Positions 1 through 5,110 are shown, counted from the first letter of the stretch. The stretch: 5,236 nt of DNA from Haloferacaceae archaeon (GCA_028274825.1 JAQCMZ010000190.1:1-5236), one strand, 5' to 3'. The notes: a model not told the origin generated them from the sequence alone. Numbers and translations are program-made.

Positions 1-114
1 AGGGTATCAATATTCTGAGTCGTGTTGATATCGCCGTCATCGAATCGTCGTCTTGTGGATCGACTAGTGGCTTAGACAGCGCTCGGTGACAACTGCGACG
101 ACAGCGAGGATCCA

Positions 115-136
115 GACAGCAGAAACATATTCTCTT
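115..136 (-). repeat. Degenerate ORB-like box, outlying copy
   Basis: Compared base by base with the box at 4761-4782, this stretch matches at 17 of 22 positions without gaps, including GACAG at the left, GAAAC in the middle and TCTCT at the right. It lies about 3 kb from the main cluster and has no cdc6 gene beside it. It may be a decayed binding site for the initiator, a remnant of an older repeat cluster, or chance. Confidence 0.35.
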
Positions 137-181
137 TCGGAGACGATCAGCTGGACACACTACTGTGAGGCCTCCATATAC

Positions 182-226
182 TAGGGTGAATCTACGACAG
201 AGTAGGGTGTACACGCGTCACCCTAC
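182..226. repeat. TAGGGTG triple: direct copy plus perfect 8-bp inverted repeat
   Basis: GTAGGGTG at 202-209 and CACCCTAC at 219-226 are perfect inverted repeats around a 9-nt spacer that contains ACGCGT. A third copy, TAGGGTG, lies at 182-188 in direct orientation. The spacing would suit a dimeric DNA-binding protein, or a short hairpin if transcribed. No adjacent gene is recognised, so the target is unknown. Confidence 0.45.
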
Positions 227-269
227 AGAACACTAAACCGCAAGACTACAGCGAGTCATCCTAGCTGGA

Positions 270-293
270 ACCGATTGGATATAAGAATAACAA
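270..293 (+). repeat. Left arm of 24-bp inverted repeat pair
   Basis: The 24 bases beginning ACCGATTGG and ending AATAACAA recur as the reverse complement at 993-1016 with a single mismatch (G278 against T1008). The pair encloses about 0.7 kb. Terminal inverted repeats of a degenerate insertion sequence or a non-autonomous (MITE-like) element are the obvious reading, but no transposase is seen between the arms and I find no matching target-site duplication just outside them. The arm also contains a TATA-like TATAAGAATAA, so an inverted pair of promoter or regulatory elements is the alternative. Confidence 0.55.
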
Positions 294-992
294 TGACCAA
301 CCAGCCAAAGGAATCCACCTGCTGTCGCACTATATATCTGAGATGTGATATCAAAACCAAAAAGGGACAACCAACACAACCAATGGTAGATGCTGGCGGG
401 CGCCAACGCAGATCCGATTCGGGTTTCACCCGCGCTCTTCAGGAAAGTTCTGAGTCTCGATCCCGTATCTATAAAATCTGAGTATTTCGCTGATCTAAAC
501 CGCAGTTGTTGGTGCACCCACCCCCTAGTGAACGGATAGCCGATGTCGGTAATCGGAGGGGAGATCGAGGGTCGTCGCAGTATCTCAACACGCAGCAAAA
601 AAAGTAACACCACGGTGGTTCTCAGATCGGTGTGAATGCCCTTCGCAAGCCAGGATTGGTGAACACGCCGCCACCATCATCGATGCGTCTGTGTCATGCG
701 TCCAATCGGTCTCTCTGAGTCAGGACCGCTTTGGGAGCACGGGGATTCGATTACCCAGTCCGTTCGTGAGAGCGGGGGCCCGTCAGGTGGGATGTCTATC
801 CTTGCGTCGCAGTACAGTCGTGGGGTCGTTTCTACGGGCGTCGATCCCGTCAGCCTGTACGGACGCCGTCGCCGACGCTAGTGGGAGGGTTTTCCAGATG
901 GCGGTGTCTGGGTGCGTTCGATCTGTTTCTTTTTCCCTCCGTGGTGGCCCGCTGGCTTGGTGGCTTTCTCACACTCAGTTCCGGTGAGTGGG

Positions 993-1016
993 TTGTTATT
1001 CTTATATTCAATCGGT
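993..1016 (-). repeat. Right arm of 24-bp inverted repeat pair
   Basis: Reverse complement of 270-293 at 23 of 24 positions (TTGTTATTC... to ...CAATCGGT). Homology stops sharply at both ends of the arm: the bases outside (269 and 1017) and inside (294 and 992) no longer pair. Flanking sequences on the two sides share no direct repeat I can see. Confidence 0.55.
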
Positions 1017-1023
1017 CACAGAT

Positions 1024-1125
1024 AGTGTGTGAACCACCCCGTCATGGGATTTAGCGTGGAATGGTACTCACCCTTCTCACACTAAGTATAAGCTTAACAC
1101 ATACTAGAAGTACCGCTGGAGTACC
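1024..1125. promoter_or_regulatory. Possible promoter/operator region
   Basis: AGTGTGTGAA (1024-1033) faces TTCTCACACT (1074-1083) as an inverted repeat with one mismatch, and TTCTCACACT also occurs in direct orientation at 966-975. A TATA-like TATAAGCTTAAC follows at 1087-1098, then AGTACC twice at 1109-1114 and 1120-1125, exactly one helical turn apart. The arrangement resembles an archaeal promoter with operator sites, but no recognisable gene starts just downstream. Confidence 0.25.
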
Positions 1126-1540
1126 CTAATTTGAGTGGTATTTCTCAACTATCTGTGAGTATAGTACAGTGAGTGTTCTCTTCTGATCGGCCAAAAAGAA
1201 AGAGACGAACTCGATGGACTGTACTTCCACCTAGAGCTGGAGGTATCAGCCTGATCTCTATATATAGGTGGATATCCCGTATTTCGAGATCGGTCCAGCC
1301 GATCTGTTTGTATCCCTCGGTGAAAGTGAGAGGGCGAAAGAAAGGGGAAGCAAAACCTCCCGTTCGCCCCCTCAGTGTAATGAGTTGGAACACCCAACGA
1401 GTCACGCCTCAAATTGACAGCGAGTGCTCCGTATCTCGTTTGTCGATTTCGGGCGTGCTATGGACACCTGAATCGACATCAACCAACGCGACCGGTACCG
1501 TGTGGGGCTCACATCTGAACGGCTCACCAGCTCGATCACG

Positions 1541-1828
1541 ATGACAGACGAATTCCGACAAGCAGTGTATGATGCATGGGGCCGTGAGTGTTTGATCTGC
1601 GGTCGAACGCCGGAAGGTTGGCTCCAAGCGGCTGTCGGCGGGGGACAACAGGACAAACTCTCGTTACACCATCTCAATGGCGACGATACAGATGATCGAG
1701 TCGCAAACGCCATCCCGCTGTGTCAGAGTTGTCATGTCCACATCCATCGGGTAGACGAGCCGCCGTACCGGCAGTGGCACCGCCAGCTCCCAATCTCGGA
1801 TCGGCATGCGTGGAACGCCCACCGGTAA
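1541..1828 (+). CDS. Small HNH endonuclease-domain protein, probably truncated by a stop codon
   Basis: A 95-residue protein with a compact HNH (beta-beta-alpha metal) fold. CxxC zinc ligands are at C17/C20, a His pair at H43-H44 (H44 the likely general base), the central Asn at N56, and a second ligand set C61-x2-C64-H65 followed by H67 and H69. This is the classical pattern of McrA-like HNH nucleases, which cut DNA with one divalent metal ion. The ATG at 1541 is chosen because the conserved part begins right after it. A GTG at 1502 would add 13 residues, and the frame stays open back to a TGA at 1469-1471, so the N-terminus is uncertain. After the TAA (1826-1828) the same frame continues as convincing protein sequence for 127 codons, so the 95-aa product probably lacks its original C-terminal part. 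The HNH core itself is complete, and activity of the short form cannot be excluded. Its role (restriction, homing, other) cannot be read from context. Confidence 0.65.
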   Translation: MTDEFRQAVYDAWGRECLICGRTPEGWLQAAVGGGQQDKLSLHHLNGDDTDDRVANAIPLCQSCHVHIHRVDEPPYRQWHRQLPISDRHAWNAHR

Positions 1829-2212
1829 GAATACGCCGAGACGCCACAGCTGACAGCAAAAGAAGCTGCGTGGCGGTACGGAGACGACGATGGCACCCCG
1901 CGGAGTACGTCGTATCTCCGATACGAACGAGACGTCACTGACCCCGACGATGAGTTCAATACGGAGGCAATCTGGAGTGACGGCGGCCACCGTGAACAAC
2001 CAACAGATATCCAGGAAGCCACCATCGAGTACACACTCGAAGACTCCGGACGCTACCGAATACGGTTCGTTGAGCGCTACGACGGCTCGGGGTGGTGGCG
2101 TGTCGTCGACAAATGGACCGACAGTGTCTGGCACCCCGTCGACCGTAAACCGATCGCTGATGTCGACGTCATCCTCGAGTACGGCGCTAACGATGGCAAG
2201 CGATCGAACTGA
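1829..2212 (+). pseudogene. C-terminal continuation of the HNH gene after an in-frame TAA
   Basis: Directly after the TAA at 1826-1828 the same frame stays open for 127 codons to TGA at 2210-2212. It reads as a genuine haloarchaeal protein: rich in Asp, Glu, Trp and Tyr, GC-biased third positions, with segments such as TAKEAAWRYGDDDGTP and YTLEDSGRYRIRFVERYDG. It has no ATG, GTG or TTG near its beginning, so it is unlikely to be a separate gene. The likely history is one gene of about 223 codons in which residue 96 mutated from Lys, Gln or Glu (AAA/CAA/GAA) to TAA. I do not recognise a named domain here; the Trp/Tyr-rich beta-like part may be an accessory or DNA-binding domain. A sequencing error at 1826 is possible. 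Its end lies only 15 bp from the stop of the convergent AbrB-like gene. Confidence 0.6.
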
Positions 2213-2227
2213 ACAGTAGGATAGTTA

Positions 2228-2497
2228 TCAGTTGGTCTCCGAGAAGACGGGATCGTCCTCGTGACCTGCGAGGTCATGGGTTTCAGACCCACCGCCCTCC
2301 ATCGAGACTGGATCGAAGTCGTCGAACGCGCCGTACCGCTGCTTGACGATTTCCACAGAGAGGTTCCCTTTTTCATCAGCGTTCCACCGGAGTTTGTCGC
2401 CTGGCTCGATGTCGAGCCGTCGACGGAGGTCCGCTAGGATCGTGACCATCCCTCGATCGCTGATCTTGGTTTCTGTGGGAGTTTCTTCAGTCGCCAT
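2228..2497 (-). CDS. AbrB/MazE/SpoVT-fold DNA-binding protein, orphan antitoxin-like
   Basis: An 89-aa acidic protein. Residues about 8-52 (TKISDRGMVTI, LRRRLDIEPGDKLRW, then a beta strand ending VEIVKQ) match the swapped-hairpin AbrB/MazE/SpoVT family, whose dimers bind promoter DNA. The rest is an acidic, Gly-rich tail (GAFDDFDPVSMEGGG, ETHDLAGHEDDP) of the kind that in haloarchaeal homologues is usually followed by a PIN-domain (VapC) toxin. The ATG at 2497 is preferred over an in-frame GTG at 2521 because the GTG would overlap the TATA element, and the family domain starts after the ATG. Downstream on this strand I find no PIN or other toxin frame; the space is occupied by the convergent HNH remnant. 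It may be a solitary antitoxin left after toxin loss, or a stand-alone regulator. By family knowledge it may repress its own promoter. Confidence 0.8.
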   Translation of the reverse strand: MATEETPTETKISDRGMVTILADLRRRLDIEPGDKLRWNADEKGNLSVEIVKQRYGAFDDFDPVSMEGGGSETHDLAGHEDDPVFSETN

Positions 2498-2520
2498 ACT
2501 CAGCGGTATACGTTCACGCA

Positions 2521-2534
2521 CAATACATATTGCG
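2521..2534 (-). promoter_or_regulatory. TATA-type promoter of the AbrB-like gene
   Basis: On the minus strand the AT-rich CGCAATATGTATTG is centred about 30 nt upstream of the ATG at 2497. That is the distance expected for a leaderless haloarchaeal transcript and supports the ATG over the GTG start. No Shine-Dalgarno sequence is present. Confidence 0.5.
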
Positions 2535-2583
2535 CCGCATGTGAACGTTTAGAGAACAGTTAGACTTCGCTCCGAGATTGCTT

Positions 2584-2610
2584 ACGGAAGCTTCGAGAAA
2601 GCTCCTCCGT
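2584..2610. repeat. Imperfect hairpin between divergent genes
   Basis: ACGGA (2584-2588) pairs with TCCGT (2606-2610), and AGCTT (2589-2593) with AAGCT (2599-2603), around a 5-nt loop with a 2-nt bulge on the right arm. It sits in the spacer between the divergently oriented AbrB-like and nucleotidyltransferase genes, so it could be an operator for the AbrB-like dimer. This is inference. Confidence 0.35.
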
Positions 2611-2642
2611 TCACCCCGGGGCTGAATCCGACTCGACACTGC

Positions 2643-2652
2643 TAATCTATTT
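2643..2652 (+). promoter_or_regulatory. TATA-like element of the nucleotidyltransferase remnant
   Basis: TAATCTATTT is centred about 30 nt before the ATG at 2678, in a pyrimidine-rich stretch with no Shine-Dalgarno site. This is consistent with a leaderless transcript and suggests the broken gene still has its original 5' end and promoter. Confidence 0.4.
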
Positions 2653-2677
2653 CCTATCCCACCGACTCCACCCACCC

Positions 2678-3040
2678 ATGCAAGCAGTCGTACTGGCCGC
2701 CGGCAAAGGCACACGCCTCCAACCACTGACGGACGACAAGCCGAAGGTGCTCGTCAAGGTCAACGGCACACCCCTCATCGAGGACGTCTTCGACAACTTG
2801 ATCGACGCGGGCGCGACCGACCTCATCGTCGTGGTCGGCTACAAGGCCGAGCAGATTATTGACCAGTACGGCGACGCCTACCGCGACGTGCCGATTACGT
2901 ACGCGCACCAGCGCGAGCAACTCGGCCTCGCACACGCCATTCTCTAGGCGGAACCCCACATCGACGGCGACTTTATGCTGACGCTCGGTGACAACGTGTT
3001 CCGCGGCAACCTTGGCGACGTCACGAGTAATCGATCCCGC
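2678..3040 (+). pseudogene. Truncated sugar-1-phosphate nucleotidyltransferase (RmlA/AglF type)
   Basis: The N-terminus is textbook for nucleotidyltransferases that join NTP and a sugar 1-phosphate into an NDP-sugar for glycan or surface-layer glycosylation. It has MQAVVLAAGKGTRLQPLT with the nucleotide-binding GxGTRL loop (residues 9-14), then KPK (21-23), a Rossmann strand LIVVVGY, and QLGLAHA in the substrate pocket. At codon 90 the frame meets TAG (2945-2947), most simply a CAG Gln codon mutated to a stop. It continues with clear family sequence (GDFMLTLGDN, whose Asp, residue 105, is the metal-binding aspartate) until about 3025, where similarity ends; the next stop is TAG at 3041. Family members run about 240 residues or more, so the C-terminal half is missing. 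Codons are strongly GC-biased, more so than the region to the left. With both a nonsense codon and a deletion or insertion breakpoint, it is almost certainly non-functional. Confidence 0.88.
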
Positions 3041-3104
3041 TAGGGTTCGAACGTGACCAACATCGTGTTTATTATCTCTCGAATACTGCGTGGAACCCGA
3101 CACG

Positions 3105-3126
3105 GAGAGAGTACGTTTCGTCTGTC
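3105..3126 (+). repeat. Origin recognition box 1
   Basis: A 22-bp box beginning GAGAGAGT and ending ACGTTTCGTCTGTC. It is identical to the boxes at 3322, and (as reverse complement) 4761 and 5111. Position next to an orc1/cdc6 gene, multiple copies and inverted arrangement identify it as a probable Orc/Cdc6 binding site. Confidence 0.8.
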
Positions 3127-3213
3127 TGTGGCAGTGTTGACGGGTTTCTGTGAAGAGCCGAACTGCAGGAGGAGTGGCAGCGAGAGATATTGATCGAGTG
3201 GAATCGACGCTCA

Positions 3214-3235
3214 GAGAGAGTATGTTTCGTCTGTC
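3214..3235 (+). repeat. Origin recognition box 2
   Basis: Same box with one change (C to T at 3223, giving TATGTTTCG). It starts 109 bp after box 1 within the tandem array, in the same orientation. Confidence 0.8.
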
Positions 3236-3321
3236 TGTGGCAGTGTTGGTGGGTGTCTGTGAAGAGCCGAACTGCAGGAGGAGTGCAGCGAGAGATTTTG
3301 ACCGAGTGGAATCGACGCTCA

Positions 3322-3343
3322 GAGAGAGTACGTTTCGTCTGTC
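3322..3343 (+). repeat. Origin recognition box 3
   Basis: Identical to box 1, starting 108 bp after box 2. After it the sequence leaves the tandem-unit pattern (TTTTGAACGGG). An AT-rich patch with CTTTAAACGACTAAAAG (3361-3377) lies between this box and box 4 and is one candidate for duplex unwinding. Confidence 0.8.
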
Positions 3344-3405
3344 TTTTGAACGGGTTAGGTCTTTAAACGACTAAAAGACGGTGTGATCTGAGAGCCGAGT
3401 GGGAC

Positions 3406-3427
3406 GGGAGAGTGCGTTTCGTTTGTC
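3406..3427 (+). repeat. Origin recognition box 4 (variant)
   Basis: Matches the 22-bp box at 19 positions (core GTGCGTTTCGTTTGTC), same orientation as boxes 1-3. The preceding linker retains GAGAGCCGAGT, resembling the GAAGAGCCGAACT of the 109-bp unit, so it is probably an older, diverged copy of that unit. Confidence 0.75.
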
Positions 3428-3457
3428 TTTTCCGAATTCTCACAGAATCAGTATCGG

Positions 3458-3481
3458 CGAACACGGGGACACCTGTGTTCG
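3458..3481. repeat. Inverted repeat upstream of cdc6
   Basis: CGAACAC (3458-3464) and GTGTTCG (3475-3481) are perfect 7-bp inverted arms around a 10-nt centre containing GGGGACACC. It lies 69 bp before the cdc6 start, between box 4 and the half-box. It could be an operator or part of the origin core. Confidence 0.5.
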
Positions 3482-3493
3482 AACTCCCAAGCA

Positions 3494-3506
3494 GACAGAC
3501 GAGACA
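3494..3506 (-). repeat. Half origin box at the cdc6 promoter, inverted
   Basis: GACAGACGAGACA matches the left half of the downstream boxes (GACAGACGAAACG) at 11 of 13 positions; the right half is absent. Orientation is opposite to boxes 1-4. It lies directly upstream of the presumed cdc6 promoter, so the initiator could bind here and regulate its own transcription. Confidence 0.5.
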
Positions 3507-3510
3507 AACA

Positions 3511-3526
3511 AAAGTAGGTTTTAAGT
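3511..3526 (+). promoter_or_regulatory. cdc6 promoter (BRE/TATA-like)
   Basis: The AT-rich AAAGTAGGTTTTAAGT has its TTTTAA centred about 28 nt before the ATG at 3550, the spacing of a leaderless haloarchaeal promoter. No Shine-Dalgarno site precedes the ATG. The stretch 3503-3529 is the most AT-rich near the gene and could also serve as a duplex-unwinding element. Confidence 0.55.
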
Positions 3527-3549
3527 AACTACATCAGTTCGTCGTACGT

Positions 3550-4749
3550 ATGGCCGGGCCATTCAGTGATATCGAGCGGTCGATTTTTGTCTCGAAGGAG
3601 GTGCTCTCCGAGGACCACCAGCCCGATCAGATTCTCGAACGCGACGAGGAGATCGATCAGTACCGCCACGCGCTCCAAGACATTCTCTTCGGACGGACCC
3701 CCCAGAACGTCATGCTGTACGGGAAATCCGGGCTCGGCAAAACCGCTGTCACGACGTACATGATGGAGGCGCTTCAAGACGAAGTCACGAAGCGGTCAGA
3801 CGCCGACGAGCTCCACGTCCACGAACTCAACTGTAACGGGAAGTCGCTCTACAGCGTCGTTCGCACCCTCGTAAACGAGTTGCTACCCGAAGATGCAAGC
3901 AAGTTTCCGAAACGAGGGCTCGGAACGACCGACGCTTTCGAAGAGCTCTACACGCAACTCGATCGGATCGGTGGAACCCACCTCGTTGTGTTCGATGAGA
4001 TCGATCACTTGGATGACGTCGATACCCTCCTCTATGAACTTCCTCGGGCGCGATCGATCGGTCATATCACAAACTCGAAGGTCGGCGTTATCGGCATCAG
4101 CAACAACTACACGTTCCGGCGGTCGCTCTCGCCGAAAGTCAAAGACACACTGATGGAGACGGAGATCTCGTTCAGTCCGTACGACGCGAGCGAACTCCGT
4201 ACTATTCTCGCGGACCGCGCTGATCGCGCGTTCGTCGAGGGGGCCTGTGACGATTCGGCTATCGCGAGGGCGGCAGCGATCGCGGCTAAAGACCGCGGAA
4301 ACGCACGCCAAGCGATAGACCTCCTTCGCGTCGGCGGCGAAGTCGCCACTCGATCCGACGATGAGCGCGTCGACGACTCACACATCGTCAAGGCTCAGGA
4401 ACTCGTGCAACGGGGACGGCTGCGGAACCGCATTCGAGATCAGACGCAGCACGCACAGCTCTTGCTCGAAACCATGGCGTACATCGAACAGCAAGAGGAC
4501 TCACCGGCACGATCGCGAACGATCAAGGGACGCTACGAAGCGATCGCGGAATCGCACGCCGTGGATCCACTGACAACCCTCAAGAGTATCCAGAACCATC
4601 TCTCTGACCTCCACATGCTCGGCTTTCTGCAGCGAGAGGATCGTAACCACGGGGAAGGCGGCGGCCGGTACTACGAGTACCAACTCGACCTCGACCCGCA
4701 GATCGTCATCGAAATCAGGCAGGAAGCCGAGGCAGAATCCTCACCGTAA
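3550..4749 (+). CDS. Orc1/Cdc6 family replication initiator
   Basis: A complete 399-aa AAA+ initiator, the usual length for archaeal Orc1/Cdc6. It binds origin boxes, helps open DNA and recruits the MCM helicase. Order of parts: N-terminal segment with the family signature ILERDEEIDQYRHALQDILFGRTP (residues 28-51, in two halves), Walker A GKSGLGKT (58-65), Walker B LVVFDEID (145-152), sensor 1 around GISNNY (182-187), sensor 2 region RGNARQAIDLLR (249-260), and a C-terminal winged-helix DNA-binding domain (about 297-390) with a basic/Gly-rich wing near HGEGGGRYYEYQLD (367-380). All nucleotide-binding residues are present, so it should be active. The ATG at 3550 is the first in frame and fits the family start and the TATA spacing. 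Boxes flank it in inverted orientation on both sides, the nearest only 11 bp past the stop, so gene and origin travel as one unit. Haloarchaea carry many paralogues; this resembles the plasmid or secondary-origin type, but which one cannot be said. Confidence 0.96.
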   Translation: MAGPFSDIERSIFVSKEVLSEDHQPDQILERDEEIDQYRHALQDILFGRTPQNVMLYGKSGLGKTAVTTYMMEALQDEVTKRSDADELHVHELNCNGKSLYSVVRTLVNELLPEDASKFPKRGLGTTDAFEELYTQLDRIGGTHLVVFDEIDHLDDVDTLLYELPRARSIGHITNSKVGVIGISNNYTFRRSLSPKVKDTLMETEISFSPYDASELRTILADRADRAFVEGACDDSAIARAAAIAAKDRGNARQAIDLLRVGGEVATRSDDERVDDSHIVKAQELVQRGRLRNRIRDQTQHAQLLLETMAYIEQQEDSPARSRTIKGRYEAIAESHAVDPLTTLKSIQNHLSDLHMLGFLQREDRNHGEGGGRYYEYQLDLDPQIVIEIRQEAEAESSP

Positions 4750-4760
4750 GACGCCGCGAA

Positions 4761-4782
4761 GACAGACGAAACGTACTCTCTC
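4761..4782 (-). repeat. Origin recognition box 5
   Basis: Exact reverse complement of boxes 1 and 3 (reads GACAGACGAAACGTAC, then TCTCTC on the + strand). It begins 11 bp after the cdc6 stop. It shares a longer context with box 8: preceding AA and following CTCC. Confidence 0.8.
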
Positions 4783-4815
4783 ACTCCCGAGTGGCTCGCT
4801 GTCAAAAGTGGTGTA

Positions 4816-4828
4816 TCTGTTTGTTCTT
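4816..4828 (+). terminator. Possible T-rich terminator of cdc6
   Basis: TCTGTTTGTTCTT, about 70 bp after the cdc6 stop, is the first T-rich tract downstream. Archaeal transcription commonly ends at such tracts without a hairpin. Weak evidence. Confidence 0.25.
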
Positions 4829-4875
4829 CCCTTGCAACCGACGATCGAAGCATATCACACGGGTTCAAGACGGTA

Positions 4876-4896
4876 AACAGACGAAACGAGGGGTGT
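4876..4896 (-). repeat. Origin recognition box 6, G-string type
   Basis: AACAGACGAAACGAGGGGTGT shares its left half with the other boxes but has GAGGGGTGT in place of GTACTCTCTC. The run of four G followed by T is the G-string of classical archaeal and haloarchaeal ORBs. It is followed by the palindrome GTTCGAAC (4895-4902) and a short GAAC repetition. Confidence 0.75.
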
Positions 4897-4931
4897 TCGA
4901 ACGAACGAACCCCACCAACTGCAGAGACGAG

Positions 4932-4952
4932 AACAGACGAAATGAGGGGTGT
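4932..4952 (-). repeat. Origin recognition box 7, G-string type
   Basis: Matches box 6 at 20 of 21 positions (C to T, giving GAAATGAGGGG), 56 bp further right in the same orientation. A shorter, degenerate relative (ACGACGAAGGGGTGA, 4991-5005) may be a third member. Confidence 0.75.
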
Positions 4953-5110
4953 CCGAGAGCCACTGAATCCCAATCAGGAAGATTCACGTCACGACGAAGG
5001 GGTGATCGATACTGCAAGTACTCACACGATCTCGATTTGGAGGTCGTCCTTGAAGCCCTCGAACTACGCAATAAACCAGACTCATATCTCGTACCGTGAC
5101 ACTAGACAAA

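Larger units (their letters stand above)
1..1471. other. Long region without a recognisable gene
   Basis: Nearly 1.5 kb in which no reading frame on either strand gives a protein I recognise or the acidic composition seen in the genes to the right. The open frames here are short, rich in Arg and Ser, and lack family motifs. One + frame (663-1025) has only a single stop (TAG at 879-881) and ends in a hydrophobic stretch, so it could be an eroded membrane-protein gene, but nothing supports a name. Visible structures are a 6-bp inverted repeat at 5-10/25-30 (TATCAA/TTGATA), the TAGGGTG cluster at 182-226, a degenerate ORB-like box at 115-136, a 24-bp inverted repeat pair at 270-293/993-1016, and promoter-like sequence around 1087-1125. 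I interpret it as degraded accessory DNA. Confidence 0.6.
3105..3343 (+). repeat. Tandem 109/108-bp repeat carrying ORBs
   Basis: Unit 1 (3105-3213) and unit 2 (3214-3321) align over their full length with six substitutions and one single-base deletion. A third unit begins at 3322 but matches only through its box (to about 3343). Each unit is a 22-bp origin box followed by an 86-87-bp linker containing AGAGCCGAACTGCAGGAGGA. Bases 3090-3104 (GTGGAACCCGACAC) resemble the linker end (GTGGAATCGACGC), so the array may once have extended further left. The unit length is not a multiple of three and no protein is encoded. This looks like recent amplification of an initiator-binding unit. Confidence 0.9.

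Noticed and set aside
233..613. 126-codon minus-strand frame
   Set aside because: No motif, unusual composition, and it spans the left inverted-repeat arm; no support as a gene.
1173..1544. 123-codon + frame left of the HNH gene
   Set aside because: Arg/Ser-rich with no recognisable motif or haloarchaeal acidity, and it overlaps the start of the better-supported HNH frame.
1664..2134. 156-codon minus-strand frame opposite the HNH locus
   Set aside because: Shadow of the acidic + frame on both sides of the TAA; composition (Val, Arg, Cys) is typical of antisense haloarchaeal coding DNA.
2945..2947. TAG in the nucleotidyltransferase read as pyrrolysine rather than stop
   Set aside because: Pyrrolysine decoding is not known in haloarchaea, the position is not catalytic, and the gene is also missing its 3' half.
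3041..3060. GGGTTCGAAC resembling a tRNA T-loop, possibly an attachment-site tRNA remnant
   Set aside because: The flanking bases cannot form the T-stem and there is no acceptor stem, anticodon arm or CCA context.
2654..3103. 149-codon minus-strand frame over the nucleotidyltransferase
   Set aside because: It is the antisense shadow of GC-biased codons; the + strand has unmistakable family motifs and the minus product has none.
3105..3343. Possible CRISPR array from regularly spaced 22-bp repeats
   Set aside because: The intervening 86-87-bp sequences are near-identical rather than unique, the repeats are not palindromic CRISPR type, and no cas genes are present.
3150..3374. Open + frame of 74 codons upstream of cdc6
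   Set aside because: It lies wholly in the 109/108-bp tandem repeat; its internal repetition comes from the DNA repeat and the unit length is not a multiple of three.
3883..4311. 142-codon minus-strand frame inside cdc6
   Set aside because: Shadow of the cdc6 coding region; Arg/Val-rich with no motif.
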